DNA of 64,000 bases from JABDJL01 sp963664065 (lineage in GTDB: Bacteria > Pseudomonadota > Gammaproteobacteria > Xanthomonadales > SZUA-36). Where the stretch lies: NCBI GenBank assembly GCA_963664065.1, contig OY760942.1, positions 496,001-560,000 on the forward strand, read 5' to 3'. This document shows, piece by piece, positions 30,182 through 39,769 of the stretch; within the stretch, counting starts at the first letter, position 1; every line of letters begins with the position of its first letter. A program made the translations under genes and the position numbers. The notes beneath the pieces are model-generated. The model was given only the letters and a program-made list of their open reading frames with translations, did not search any database and was not told where the DNA came from.

Positions 30182-30775
30182 TCAAATGCTCGTGACCCAA
30201 GGCCGCGTGTCGTCACGGACCATGCTTTCAAGCACATATTTGGGGCAGACAAAATCATTCAGGAAACCGGAAATTGCATGCCCCACACCGCGCAGTGCTT
30301 TTTCGCTGCCCTCGTCCAGGCAGTTTCCATCATCGTCGAACATCTGCTGAATACCGGCAATGGATACAGAACCGGGAATAACGATGGCTCCAACGTGCGA
30401 ACAGATTCCTTTCAATTGCTCCAGTGACTTGATCGCTCCTATACGGCCGTCAGCTACGCCGACTACCGCGACCGGCTTACCTGCCAATTTTGATGGAAAA
30501 CCCAGGTTTTCTATAATCAGCTTGGTGTTGGCGCAAATGCCACCGTGGTATTCCGGGCTGGCCAGGACAATTCCTGAGGCATCCGTTACCGCTGCCTTCA
30601 ATCTGTTCGAATCTTCGCTCGCCGGCTGGCCGGGAAAAGGCAGGTCCAGGTCACGTGCATCGAATACAGTATGGGTCTCGCCGGCCTTTCCAAGTTCGTT
30701 GACCACCAGGGCCAGGGCCCTGGATGTGTAGTTATCCGGCCGGCTGGTGCCGGATATGCAGACAATATTTCTCAT
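30182..30775 (-). CDS. NADPH-dependent FMN reductase family protein
   Basis: This 197-residue flavodoxin-like protein has the FMN phosphate loop ISGTSRPDNYTSRAL and the family motif LASPEYHGGICANTKLIIEN, followed by VAVVGVADGRIGAIKSLEQL. The ATG at 30775 is two bases past the stop of the phosphofructokinase gene, so they are probably co-transcribed. Family members reduce FMN, quinones, azo compounds or metals; the substrate is not evident. Confidence 0.88.
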   Translation of the reverse strand: MRNIVCISGTSRPDNYTSRALALVVNELGKAGETHTVFDARDLDLPFPGQPASEDSNRLKAAVTDASGIVLASPEYHGGICANTKLIIENLGFPSKLAGKPVAVVGVADGRIGAIKSLEQLKGICSHVGAIVIPGSVSIAGIQQMFDDDGNCLDEGSEKALRGVGHAISGFLNDFVCPKYVLESMVRDDTRPWVTSI

Positions 30776-30776
30776 T

Positions 30777-32051
30777 TTATTCCTCATGTCCCCTGGTAAA
30801 TGGCGGAAGTTTGGTCGCGACAGCCAGGTTTTTCAGGCGCACATACATTGGCAGCCCCTGGCGGTCGTACGGCGGATAGTCTTCTCCCAGAATCAGTGGC
30901 TCCAGGTATCTACGCGCTGCCGCGGTTATCCCGAAACCGTCCGCCGAGATAAAATTCTTTGGCATCTTCTTTTCGCGATTGGCTGCCTTGCTTAATTTCG
31001 CCTCGCCAACCTTCCAGCGGTAGGGCCGGTCAGAAGTGCGCTCAATCACAGGCATAACGCCGGTTTTCCCCTGTAAAGCGAATTTCACGGCAGCTGCACC
31101 CATGGCATAGGCCTGGTCAACGTCTGTTTTGGCCGCGACATGGCGCGCAGAGCGCTGCAGGTAATCAGAAACGGCCCAATGATACTTGTAGCCGAGTTTT
31201 TCTTTCACCATGTTGGAGACCACCGGTGCCACGCCGCCCAGTTGCACATGACCGAATGCATCACGGGTGCCGGCATCAGCCAGAAATTGTCCCTTCCTGT
31301 TCTTGACACCCTCGGAAACCACTATCGAGCAGTAGCCCCAGGTTTTTACCGCATGGTCGACTTTTCTGAGAAACGCTTTTTCATCTAGAGGTACTTCAGG
31401 AAACAGAATAATATGCGGCGGGTCTCCCCGCTCACGTTGAGCAAGCCCGCCGGCAGCAGCAATCCAACCTGCATGCCGGCCCATGACTTCGAGTACGAAT
31501 ACCCTGGTTGAACTGGACGCCATCGACGCCACATCAAGGCTGGCTTCCATAATCGAAACCGCCACGTACTTGGCCACCGAGCCAAAGCCCGGGCAGTTGT
31601 CAGTAACGGCCAGGTCGTTATCAATGGTTTTGGGAATGCCGATGCACTGCACCGGAGAGCCAAGCTTGTCACTGATCTGTGAAACCTTGTACGCGGTATC
31701 CGCGGAATCACCGCCACCGTTATAAAAGAAGTATCCAACATTATGAGCCTTGAACACATCGATCAGGCGCTCGTATTCCGCACGGCTTTCTTCAATGCTC
31801 CTCAGCTTGTACCTGCACGACCCGAAGGCGCCACCCGGCGTGTGGCGCAGTGCAGCAATGTCGGCTTTTGTTTCTCTTGAGGTATCAATCAACCGTTCAT
31901 CAAGTATGCCGATTATGCCGTCTTTTCCGGCCAGGACCTTGCCGATTTCACGACTGTTTTGACGAGCAGTCTCGATCACTCCGCAGGCCGTGGCATTGAT
32001 GACCGGGGTCACCCCGCCGGATTGGGCATACAGGATATTTTTCTTTGTCAT
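30777..32051 (-). CDS. Pyrophosphate-dependent 6-phosphofructokinase
   Basis: This 424-residue enzyme interconverts fructose 6-phosphate and the 1,6-bisphosphate using pyrophosphate. The N-terminal loop is YAQSGGVTPVINA. The phosphodonor determinants read NGGGDSADTA and PKTIDNDL; Lys in place of the Gly of PGTIDND marks the PPi type by family knowledge. MGRHAGWIAAAGGL and EGRGDPP-like stretches follow. It is divergent from adk and upstream of an FMN reductase. The hppA gene nearby uses the same currency. Confidence 0.94.
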   Translation of the reverse strand: MTKKNILYAQSGGVTPVINATACGVIETARQNSREIGKVLAGKDGIIGILDERLIDTSRETKADIAALRHTPGGAFGSCRYKLRSIEESRAEYERLIDVFKAHNVGYFFYNGGGDSADTAYKVSQISDKLGSPVQCIGIPKTIDNDLAVTDNCPGFGSVAKYVAVSIMEASLDVASMASSSTRVFVLEVMGRHAGWIAAAGGLAQRERGDPPHIILFPEVPLDEKAFLRKVDHAVKTWGYCSIVVSEGVKNRKGQFLADAGTRDAFGHVQLGGVAPVVSNMVKEKLGYKYHWAVSDYLQRSARHVAAKTDVDQAYAMGAAAVKFALQGKTGVMPVIERTSDRPYRWKVGEAKLSKAANREKKMPKNFISADGFGITAAARRYLEPLILGEDYPPYDRQGLPMYVRLKNLAVATKLPPFTRGHEE

Positions 32052-32142
32052 TAATCATCCCTTAGGAAAGGTTTTCGATGTAAATCATAGCCGCACAGGT
32101 ACAATATACGGGTTGCCTATTCTAGAGGACGGGAACCGTCTT

Positions 32143-32727
32143 ATGCGAATCGTTTTACTGGGCGCGCCGGGATCAGGAAAAGGAACCCAGGCAGCTTTAC
32201 TCGAAAAGGAACTCGGAGTGCCTCACATATCTACCGGCGTGCTGTTTCGGGCAGCCGTTAAGGAGGCTACTCCCCTGGGGTTGAAAGTGCAGTCTATCCT
32301 GGACTGCGGCGAGCTGGTTCCCGATGGCCTGACGCTTGAATTGCTGGAAGAACGCATGATCCTCCCGGATGCCAGCAACGGTTTTATCCTTGACGGATAT
32401 CCTCGCAATCTTGCACAGGCTGAATCCCTGGATGAACTGCTGGATAAACTCGGCCGGCCGGTTGAAGAGGCTATTCAGATCGATGTAGATACCAACCAGG
32501 TGGTTGCCCGCATTGCCAAAAGAGCGGCAGGGGAAGGCCGTAGCGATGACTCGGAAGACGTGGTCCGCAATCGAATGAATATATACGAAGAGCAGACAGC
32601 GCCGGTAGTGGATTACTATGGCACAAAAGGTCTCTTGACGCGGGTTTTGGGTACAGGTTCCATCGAGGAGGTCCTGCAGCTTATCCTGAGTGTTCTAGCC
32701 ATGGAAAAGCTGGAGTCTTCTGCCTGA
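32143..32727 (+). CDS. adk: Adenylate kinase, short (zinc-less lid) form
   Basis: The ATG at 32143 begins MRIVLLGAPGSGKGTQAALL. The open frame extends 51 codons upstream, but that part overlaps the divergent pfk gene and has no family match. The 194-residue protein has GFILDGYPRNLAQAESLD and ends its lid region with SDDSEDVVRNRM, lacking the roughly 30-residue lid insert of long forms such as E. coli Adk. It converts AMP and ATP to two ADP. Adjacent PPi genes make its AMP-recycling role relevant, because many PPi-forming reactions also yield AMP. Confidence 0.95.
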   Translation: MRIVLLGAPGSGKGTQAALLEKELGVPHISTGVLFRAAVKEATPLGLKVQSILDCGELVPDGLTLELLEERMILPDASNGFILDGYPRNLAQAESLDELLDKLGRPVEEAIQIDVDTNQVVARIAKRAAGEGRSDDSEDVVRNRMNIYEEQTAPVVDYYGTKGLLTRVLGTGSIEEVLQLILSVLAMEKLESSA

Positions 32728-32814
32728 CCAGGCAGTCCTTTTACGAATGAATCACCCATACGAGCCGGTGCAAAACGATTTGCACAGCCGCCGATTCTGG
32801 AACCCATCTCAATA

Positions 32815-33306
32815 ATGAACAGTCTTTTTAGCAGCCTGCTCGGCATCCTGAGGTTGCGATCAGGTCCCGAAGATTTACCCTCCTCCTGGTCAATAACACT
32901 GGCGATCGTTGCCGCTTACCTGATGCTGGGTATCTTTACAGGCCAAAGTCTGGGAGACGATAATTCGGCCGCTGCGGCTCTTGCCGCTGCGGCGTTGCAG
33001 TTCGCCGCAGTAATTGTGATGCTCCAGTTTCGAAAGTACCCGGAGCGTCTTTCTCAGACCCTGAGTGCGTTGGCGGGAGTGGGTATTATCTTCACGATTT
33101 TGTCATTCATGTTCCTTTCACAGGCTAATCCTGCCCGCCAGCAACCGATACTGGCCCTGGCCTGGTTTGGCATATTTTTCTGGAGCATGGTGGTTGATGC
33201 GCACATTTATAAAAACGCACTGTCTATTAGCATGGCCCAGGGCATGTTGGTCGCAGTTTTACTACTGGCAAGCAGCTACGTGCTGGTCGAATTTGCGTTT
33301 AATTGA
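32815..33306 (+). CDS. Membrane protein of unknown function
   Basis: The 163-residue protein has four clear hydrophobic segments (ITLAIVAAYLMLGIFTG, AAALAAAALQFAAVIVML, AGVGIIFTILSFMFL, and a final MLVAVLLLASSYVLVEF after FGIFFWSMVVDAHIYKNAL). It is coded between adk and mpl on the same strand, 22 bases before mpl. No family was recognised. Position suggests only co-transcription. Confidence 0.75.
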   Translation: MNSLFSSLLGILRLRSGPEDLPSSWSITLAIVAAYLMLGIFTGQSLGDDNSAAAALAAAALQFAAVIVMLQFRKYPERLSQTLSALAGVGIIFTILSFMFLSQANPARQQPILALAWFGIFFWSMVVDAHIYKNALSISMAQGMLVAVLLLASSYVLVEFAFN

Positions 33307-33328
33307 ACCCGTCTCCAGAGAACGCTTA

Positions 33329-34699
33329 ATGCATATACATATCCTCGGCGCATGTGGAACTTTTATGGGCGGCGTTGCTTTGCTGGCGCAACGTGCAGGC
33401 CACAAAGTCACCGGGGCTGATGAACATAGCTATCCACCGATGAGCACTTTGCTGGAATCGGAAGGAATCCGTTTGACCGAAGGCTACGACCCGGTCCAGC
33501 TTGATCCGGAACCTGACCTGGTCATTATTGGAAACTCACTGAGTCGTGGAAATGCGGCAATAGAGCACGTGCTCAACCAGGGAATCAGGTTCACCTCCGG
33601 TCCCCGATGGCTGGGTGAGAACTATCTTCGAGGCAAACGGGTCATCGCTGTTGCCGGTACCCACGGCAAGACGACGACCTCCAGCCTGATAGCGTGGATA
33701 CTGGAAAGCGCAGGTCTGAATCCCGGTTTTCTAATTGGGGGCGTGCCTCTGAACTTCAATATGTCAGCGCGCAATGGCGAAGATTTCTTTGTGGTCGAGG
33801 CGGATGAATACGACACAGCGTTTTTTGATAAGCGCGCGAAGTTTGTTCACTACCGTCCGGGTATTGCCATCCTCAATAACCTCGAGTATGACCATGCGGA
33901 TATCTACCCTGACGTGACGGCCATTCAAACCCAGTTTAATCACCTGGTTCGAACCGTTCCGGGTAATGGCACCATCATCAGTAATGCGCATGACAACAAG
34001 CTCGAAAGCGTGCTGGAGCAAGGATGCTGGAGTGATTTACAGCGTTTCAGCCTGGATGGAGATTCCGACTGGCAAGTGAAAATGGATAGCCCGGATGGCC
34101 GGCAACTGAGTTTCTCGCATTCCGGATCTGAGCTGGGAAGCGTGAGTTGGCAGTCAACCGGTCGGCACAACGCTCAAAACGCCTGCGCTGCGATCGCCGC
34201 GGCGGTTGCGGCAGGCGTTGAGGCGACAGCGGCCATCGAAGCGCTCGCAACCTTCAAAGGCGTTAAACGCAGGATGGAACTGCTCAGCCAGCTACATGAT
34301 GTTTTTGTCTATGATGATTTTGCGCACCACCCCACCGCCATCAGGTTAGCCCTTGAAGGTGTGCGGCGAAAAGTGGGGAATGCCCGAATCCTTGTGGCAC
34401 TGGAGCCTCGCAGCCACACCATGCGGGCCGGGGTACACACAAATGAACTGGGTCCCGCCCTCATCGCCGGCGATTTTATCTGGCTAAAAACGTCGCTGGG
34501 TATCGATTGGGACCCCCAGGTAGCGCTGGCGGCGCTGGACGGCCGGGGAAGAGTAGTCACCCGCACGGATGATATGCTGGGTCAAATGCTGGACATGGTG
34601 AAACCCGGCGATCACGTCGTCTTCATGAGTAATGGGGGGTTCGATTCCGCTCCTGCGCGCTTTAGCACCAGTATCCAGGAACGTGACTGGGCTTATTAG
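33329..34699 (+). CDS. mpl: UDP-MurNAc:L-Ala-gamma-D-Glu-meso-DAP ligase (murein recycling)
   Basis: The ATG at 33329 starts MHIHILGACGTFMGGVALLA, the known N-terminus; the longer open frame upstream overlaps the membrane protein gene. The 456-residue Mur-ligase-like protein shows AVAGTHGKTTTSSLIAWILE (ATP loop), VEADEYDTAFFDKRAKFVHY, ILNNLEYDHADIY, and VYDDFAHHPTAI. It rejoins the tripeptide released by wall turnover to UDP-MurNAc in the cytoplasm. Its stop lies in a hairpin that also reaches the start of the next gene. Confidence 0.97.
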   Translation: MHIHILGACGTFMGGVALLAQRAGHKVTGADEHSYPPMSTLLESEGIRLTEGYDPVQLDPEPDLVIIGNSLSRGNAAIEHVLNQGIRFTSGPRWLGENYLRGKRVIAVAGTHGKTTTSSLIAWILESAGLNPGFLIGGVPLNFNMSARNGEDFFVVEADEYDTAFFDKRAKFVHYRPGIAILNNLEYDHADIYPDVTAIQTQFNHLVRTVPGNGTIISNAHDNKLESVLEQGCWSDLQRFSLDGDSDWQVKMDSPDGRQLSFSHSGSELGSVSWQSTGRHNAQNACAAIAAAVAAGVEATAAIEALATFKGVKRRMELLSQLHDVFVYDDFAHHPTAIRLALEGVRRKVGNARILVALEPRSHTMRAGVHTNELGPALIAGDFIWLKTSLGIDWDPQVALAALDGRGRVVTRTDDMLGQMLDMVKPGDHVVFMSNGGFDSAPARFSTSIQERDWAY

Positions 34700-34725
34700 G
34701 GCCCGTTAACATTTAACAGGCCCTA
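34697..34725 (+). promoter_or_regulatory. Hairpin spanning the mpl stop to just before the LON-domain start
   Basis: TAGGGCCCGTTAA (34697-34709) and TTAACAGGCCCTA (34713-34725) form a 13-base stem with one mismatch and a three-base loop. It begins with the mpl stop codon and ends four bases before the next ATG, so it could hide the ribosome binding site. No T tract follows. Confidence 0.5.
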
Positions 34726-34729
34726 AATC

Positions 34730-35332
34730 ATGCAAATAGCAAGTTCTGGCCCTGATTCTGAGATTCCGTTATTTCCACTGCAAACCGTCCTGGTTCCCGG
34801 TGGTTTTCTGCCACTGCAAATTTTTGAACCGCGTTACCTGGACATGGTGCGCGACTGTGTGCGTGATGAAAGTGGTTTCGGCGTCTGCCTGATCATGGAA
34901 AACAATGGGCCGGAATCTGCCTCGCAACATGCCAGGATTGGGACAATTGCCCATATCCGGGACTGGAACACCCTGGAAAATGGTTTACTGGGCATAACTG
35001 TCCAGGGCCAGGAACGATTTATGATTCGTTCCACGAAGATGCGGAATAACGGCCTGATGATAGCCAGGGTTCAATGGATGGCTGATCCGAAAGCCCAGGC
35101 AGTTCCTGATTCTCATCTGTTGTTGTCCACGTTTGTAGACCGGTTCATGGACAAGCTGGCAGCAAATTACCCTGAATATGCTGCCAACCGCCTGGAAGAT
35201 GCTGAATGGGTGGGATACCGGTTGACAGAACTACTACCTTTGAAAAACATGGAACGCCAGGGATTGCTGGAGCTTAATGACCCGGTACAGCGTCTCCAGG
35301 TTTTGTTGGAGATACTACCGCGGTTTCAGTGA
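34730..35332 (+). CDS. LON substrate-binding-domain protein
   Basis: This 200-residue protein consists only of the N-terminal LON domain: EIPLFPLQTVLVPGGFLPLQ, IFEPRYLDMVRDC, GFGVCLIMEN, and IAHIRDWNTLENGLLGI. There is no AAA+ or protease domain, so it is a standalone member (YcaB/YbjN-like naming is avoided here). The function of such proteins is not established; substrate recognition is inferred from Lon. It overlaps the stop of the convergent DedA gene by seven bases. Confidence 0.88.
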   Translation: MQIASSGPDSEIPLFPLQTVLVPGGFLPLQIFEPRYLDMVRDCVRDESGFGVCLIMENNGPESASQHARIGTIAHIRDWNTLENGLLGITVQGQERFMIRSTKMRNNGLMIARVQWMADPKAQAVPDSHLLLSTFVDRFMDKLAANYPEYAANRLEDAEWVGYRLTELLPLKNMERQGLLELNDPVQRLQVLLEILPRFQ

Positions 35333-37311
35333 CGTTGAGCCCTGAACAGCAGCAGGTCCGGTTCAACAACCCGGATTTCAAAACCCGGTAATTCATTTTT
35401 CAATTTTTGAAGTTCCTGCCCGCCGGCGGGTAATGCACGCCAGTAACTGAAAAATGCCAGCCTTTGCTTCAAAACCTCTTTCGAGACCTGGGCCAGGTAC
35501 AGGGGTTGCTGCCCGGGTGTGATGCGAGCGCCGGAATCCCAAACACGAACAGTCAACTGATTGTCGGGATGATCGCCCTTCAATCTCAGCTTCAGCACTT
35601 CAGCGCGACCGAGATAGTCCTTGCTGATCAACGGCAGGCTATCTACACCAGCCGATGGGCTCAGCGCCCGCATCAACCACTGCCAATTTGCTTCCGGTGC
35701 ATGCTCCCAACCTTTTAATATTAAAGCGCTTTCAAGTTCTGTCAGGCTGACCGCAAGCTGTGCATTAAATCTCCGCGCTGCCACCGCCTTGAAACTGGTT
35801 CTTTCGCTGGGTAATTGAGACCACCCTTTGTCCCACCATTGCATCTCCTGAAAATAGGTTTGTGGCAAGTCCGGCTGCAATGAATCCAGGTCCTGTCTGA
35901 GTCGTTGTTCAATCTGCCAGGCCATGGTGACGGCCAATGTACCGAAAAAGATAAGGCTTACCAGAATTGCTGAAAAAGACTGGGAGACACGTTGTCGATA
36001 AGCGATACCAATAATGACTGTCCAGGTAAACCCCAGCAAGATTCCAACCAGCCCACCGCTGAGCCAGTCCAGTCCCAGGTAGACGCGTGCCAGTAAAAGG
36101 AGCACCAAAATCAGAGCAGATGCCATGTAAGACCATTTCCTGTGGCGTTCCGGTAATTCACCGGCAACCATCACAGAAAAGAACCCCAACACCACCGTGC
36201 ACAGGGTCAGGGCGGCACTGGGTATGTAAAATTCATCGATCCCCGCACTGTGCAGCAGGGGTGTCGCTCGCAACGTCCAGCCTAAGCTTAATTGCAGCAA
36301 CACACCGCCACCGATTGCCACCAGCCAGTGAACGGCAGCCGTAACCCTCCCCGCTCCGAATAACCAAAGCATGACGGCAAACGGGGCGGGTAAAAGCACC
36401 CACCACCGGGATATCTGTGTTAAGGCCACCATGGTTGGATCAGCGATGTGATTTCGAAGTGCCAGTGCCTGGGTCATCACAGCCTGGTCAATGGCTTCAG
36501 GGCGCGCGGCAAACGGTGAAAAAAACAGCAATAGTGCAAGGCTCCACAATGTGACGACCAACAAGCCCCCCAATATGCCAACAGAAAGTGCCTCAGGTTG
36601 GGCAGGGTCCAGTACTGGCCCCGATAATTTTCCCATCATGGGATGACGTCGGGACCAATTAATGGCCTTTCCCAGCCAGATTGCAGAGCGACTGACCAGT
36701 AATTCGTAAACAGCCCAGATTAACCACCAGGTGAGCCAAAGCGCCACGACAAGGATAACCAACACCAGGCTGAGACGGCCGGCATATTCGCCTGCAACCT
36801 CCAGGGATGCCCCAAACAGCATCCCTGGTAGCAAGTAGGCAGGTGTCCAGATAATGCTGGCCGGTATGTCTACACCAAAGAATCGTCCAGGTCTCATCCC
36901 CAGCATACCGGCGGTGGCCGGTATGACCGGACGCAGTGGTCCGATAAACCTGCCGGCGATCACACTTTTAGCCCCGTGCTGGTTGAAGAAAGCGGTACCA
37001 CGCTGCAACATTGAAGGGAATCGTGAGAACGGCCATATGTCGACCAGGTGCTCCCGATAGCGGCGTCCGACTGCATAGCTGATGAGGTCACCGAACAATG
37101 CACCCAGCGATCCCCAGATCCAGATCGGGGTAAAGTCTATAACACCCAGACCGATCATGGCGCCAACGCCGAACAGAATCACAATGCCCGGAACCAGGAT
37201 CCCGATTACCACCAGGGATTCACCACAGGCTATCAGGAACACAAGGACTCCCGTCCAGCCAGGGTTACCGCTAACCCAGTTCAACAAGTCCTGTGTCCAG
37301 GTGTTATCCAT
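35326..37311 (-). CDS. DedA-family membrane protein fused to PAP2 and LssY-like C-terminal domains
   Basis: The ATG at 37311 has GGGGGAG close upstream, giving 661 residues. The N-terminal DedA/SNARE-associated domain (about residues 1-200) has FLIACGESLVVIGILVPG, FGDLISYAVGRRYRE, and GRFIGPLRPVIPATAGMLGM. Next comes a PAP2-like multi-helix region (about 240-460). It retains part of the signature (ARVYLGLDWLSGGLVGILLG), but the first motif is degenerate. The C-terminal soluble domain resembles LssY_C (about 500-661, GWSQLPSERTSF, ILKGWEHAPE, LRLKGDHPDN). The likely role is lipid or undecaprenyl-phosphate handling at the inner membrane. The combination is known for LssY-type proteins. Confidence 0.83.
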   Translation of the reverse strand: MDNTWTQDLLNWVSGNPGWTGVLVFLIACGESLVVIGILVPGIVILFGVGAMIGLGVIDFTPIWIWGSLGALFGDLISYAVGRRYREHLVDIWPFSRFPSMLQRGTAFFNQHGAKSVIAGRFIGPLRPVIPATAGMLGMRPGRFFGVDIPASIIWTPAYLLPGMLFGASLEVAGEYAGRLSLVLVILVVALWLTWWLIWAVYELLVSRSAIWLGKAINWSRRHPMMGKLSGPVLDPAQPEALSVGILGGLLVVTLWSLALLLFFSPFAARPEAIDQAVMTQALALRNHIADPTMVALTQISRWWVLLPAPFAVMLWLFGAGRVTAAVHWLVAIGGGVLLQLSLGWTLRATPLLHSAGIDEFYIPSAALTLCTVVLGFFSVMVAGELPERHRKWSYMASALILVLLLLARVYLGLDWLSGGLVGILLGFTWTVIIGIAYRQRVSQSFSAILVSLIFFGTLAVTMAWQIEQRLRQDLDSLQPDLPQTYFQEMQWWDKGWSQLPSERTSFKAVAARRFNAQLAVSLTELESALILKGWEHAPEANWQWLMRALSPSAGVDSLPLISKDYLGRAEVLKLRLKGDHPDNQLTVRVWDSGARITPGQQPLYLAQVSKEVLKQRLAFFSYWRALPAGGQELQKLKNELPGFEIRVVEPDLLLFRAQRH

Positions 37312-37404
37312 GCTCCCCCAGAATAGTCTGGCGTTTTGCGCGGCGATATGCCGCACGTACGGTATGATACGACAAGCCATCCGGCGCTGGGGAGAACAAA
37401 TAAA

Positions 37405-38229
37405 ATGCAAAGCCTGAAAAACAAAACCCTGTTTATTTCCGGTGCTTCCAGGGGCATCGGCAAGGCAATTGCATTAAGGGCAGCAAGCGACGGCGCCAAT
37501 ATCGGCATTGCTTCGAAAACCGACACACCGCATCGCGTCCTGGAGGGCACGATTCACACAGCAGCAGCCGAAGTCGAAGCAGCCGGCGGGAAGGCTTTGG
37601 CGATCAAGCTGGATGTCCGGGATGAGCAGATGATCTCTGCAGCCTTTGCGCGGGCCGCAGATCATTTCGGCGGGATCGATATCCTGGTCAATAATGCCAG
37701 CGCAATCTCTTTGCTCGGCACACAGACGCTGGCTATGCGACGTTTTGACCTGATGTTCTCAGTCAACGTACGGGGCACTTATGCCTGTTCAGCTGCAGCG
37801 ATCCCCTATCTTTTGAAGGCTGAAAACCCACATATTCTTAACCTTTCACCGCCGCTGAATCTTAATCCGAACTGGTTCAAGGACCATGTGGCTTACACCA
37901 TGTCGAAATACGGCATGAGCATGTGCGTGCTTGGCATGGCCGAGGAGTTCGTTGAAGAAGGAATTGCTGTTAATGCCTTGTGGCCACGCACGGTGATTGC
38001 CACCGCGGCCATCAGCATGCTGGGCGGAAGGGTAAATCCCGAAAACTGCCGCAAGGAAGAGATCATGGCTGATGCAGCGCACGCTATCCTGACCCGAGAG
38101 AGTCGCGAATGCACAGGAAACTTTTTCATTGACGAAACGGTGTTGATTGAAGAGGGTGTAAGCGATTTTACACGCTATGCGGTAAAACCGGGTGTACCGC
38201 TGATGAAAGACCTTTTTCTGGATGAGTGA
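37405..38229 (+). CDS. Short-chain dehydrogenase/reductase, HSDL2-like
   Basis: The ATG at 37405 has GGGAG upstream; the 274-residue product starts LKNKTLFISGASRGIGKAI with the TGxxxGIG-type cofactor loop. NNAS, the catalytic Ser in ILNLSPPLNL, and YTMSKYGM (Tyr-x3-Lys) complete the active site. The sequence around ALWPRTVIATAA and the C-terminal TGNFFIDETVL resemble hydroxysteroid-dehydrogenase-like protein 2 homologues. The true substrate is unknown, probably a fatty-acyl or steroid-like hydroxy compound. It is divergent from the DedA gene. Confidence 0.88.
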   Translation: MQSLKNKTLFISGASRGIGKAIALRAASDGANIGIASKTDTPHRVLEGTIHTAAAEVEAAGGKALAIKLDVRDEQMISAAFARAADHFGGIDILVNNASAISLLGTQTLAMRRFDLMFSVNVRGTYACSAAAIPYLLKAENPHILNLSPPLNLNPNWFKDHVAYTMSKYGMSMCVLGMAEEFVEEGIAVNALWPRTVIATAAISMLGGRVNPENCRKEEIMADAAHAILTRESRECTGNFFIDETVLIEEGVSDFTRYAVKPGVPLMKDLFLDE

Positions 38230-38357
38230 ACTGCAGCCAGAGCAGGCTGATGCAACACCGGTAACTGTTACCGAATCGATCGGTTTGTGGTGGACTCTGC
38301 CGGTGGAACTGCGAATCTGCCGGGGCAGCCTCATGTCTTAGACACAAAGTGTCAAAA

Positions 38358-39644
38358 TCAGCCTGCCATCCGGGCCAAAACAGTCGCGGCGGCATTGATC
38401 GTGTCTTTAATGTCTTTCTGGCTGTGCGCCGAGGAAACAAATCCCGACTCGAACGCGGATGGTGCGAGGTAGATACCAGCCTCCAGCATCCCATGGAAGA
38501 AGTGCTTGAAGGCCTCAACGTCGCACTTCATCACCTCGGCAAATGAAGTTACCTCCGCCAGGTCAGTAAAGAACAAACCAAACATTCCGCCGACCTGGCT
38601 AAAAGCCATCGACACCCCTGCTTGCCGCGAAGCATTCCGGAGCCCGTTTACCAGTTGTTCGGTCCTGCTTCCCAATTGTGCATAGAATCCCGGCGCTGAA
38701 ATCAGGTCGAGATTGGCCAGGCCTGCAGCCATAGCTACTGGGTTGCCCGACAGGGTGCCGGCCTGGTATACGGGCCCGCTGGGTGCGACCAGTTCCATTA
38801 ACTCCCGCTTTCCGCCAAAAGCGCCCACTGGCATTCCGCCACCGATTACCTTTCCAAATGTAGACAGGTCAGGCCTTACCCCAAACAGCGACTGAGCTCC
38901 ACCAAGCGCAACCCGGAAACCGGTCATCACTTCGTCAAAAATCAGGACACAGCCGTGTTCGTCGCAAAGACGACGTAATGCATCAAGATAGCCTCCGGCC
39001 GGCGGGATGCAGTTCATATTGCCGGCCACTGGCTCAACAATAATGGCCGCTACTTGCTCCCCTTCAAGCTCCAGGGCCTGTCGTACAGCTTCTGCGTCAT
39101 TGAATGGCAGCGTTATCGTGAGATCAGCCGTGGCGGCTGGCACCCCCGGGGAATTGGGAATCCCCAGGGTCAAGGCCCCGCTGCCGGCCTTGACCAGGAA
39201 AGCATCCGCATGACCATGGTAGCAACCTTCAAACTTGATGATGCGATCTCTGCAGGTGGCGGCCCTGGCAACCCGGATCGCACTCATGGTTGCCTCGGTC
39301 CCCGAGTTCACCATGCGAACCATGTCCATGCTGCCAACCAGTTCACACAAGCGTTCTGCCATGGTGACTTCTGAGGGCGTGGGTGTACCGAAGCTCAGAC
39401 CCCTGGCCGCGGCATTCTGGACCGCACTCACAATGTCCGGGTGTGCGTGGCCGGTAATCATAGGACCCCAGGAGCCGACATAATCAATATACCCCCGGCC
39501 CTTGAGATCGTAGAGGCGTGACCCCTCCGCTTTTTGGAAAAACAAAGGTTCCCCGCCAACCCCTTTAAAGGCTCTTACCGGTGAGTTCACACCACCGGGT
39601 ATTCGCTTCCTGGCCCTTGCCAGCATTTCAGCGTTTTTTGTCAT
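38358..39644 (-). CDS. hemL: Glutamate-1-semialdehyde 2,1-aminomutase
   Basis: This 428-residue PLP enzyme makes 5-aminolevulinate, the heme and siroheme precursor. It starts [50 protein letters not shown], and the PLP lysine in [18 protein letters not shown] are the family motifs. The C-terminus [20 protein letters not shown] is complete. It is divergent from the rubredoxin gene, an arrangement common in gammaproteobacteria, where hemL and rubredoxin are neighbours. Confidence 0.97.
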   Translation of the reverse strand: MTKNAEMLARARKRIPGGVNSPVRAFKGVGGEPLFFQKAEGSRLYDLKGRGYIDYVGSWGPMITGHAHPDIVSAVQNAAARGLSFGTPTPSEVTMAERLCELVGSMDMVRMVNSGTEATMSAIRVARAATCRDRIIKFEGCYHGHADAFLVKAGSGALTLGIPNSPGVPAATADLTITLPFNDAEAVRQALELEGEQVAAIIVEPVAGNMNCIPPAGGYLDALRRLCDEHGCVLIFDEVMTGFRVALGGAQSLFGVRPDLSTFGKVIGGGMPVGAFGGKRELMELVAPSGPVYQAGTLSGNPVAMAAGLANLDLISAPGFYAQLGSRTEQLVNGLRNASRQAGVSMAFSQVGGMFGLFFTDLAEVTSFAEVMKCDVEAFKHFFHGMLEAGIYLAPSAFESGFVSSAHSQKDIKDTINAAATVLARMAG

Positions 39645-39769
39645 GTTGTACCGGATCCTTGTTAAGCCTTTGCTTATCGAAAGTTTTGTTCACAAATAAG
39701 CATTTTACCTGTTCCCGCGGCGGCAGCGGCGTGGCAAAATACGCGCTCTCAAATTTTTGCAACCAAAAC

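Noticed and set aside
38222..38341. A 39-codon frame overlapping the SDR stop (ATGAGTGA), product starting MSELQPEQAD
   Set aside because: Coupled start is attractive, but the product is short, matches nothing recognised, and ends without any sign of constraint; coding status cannot be supported.
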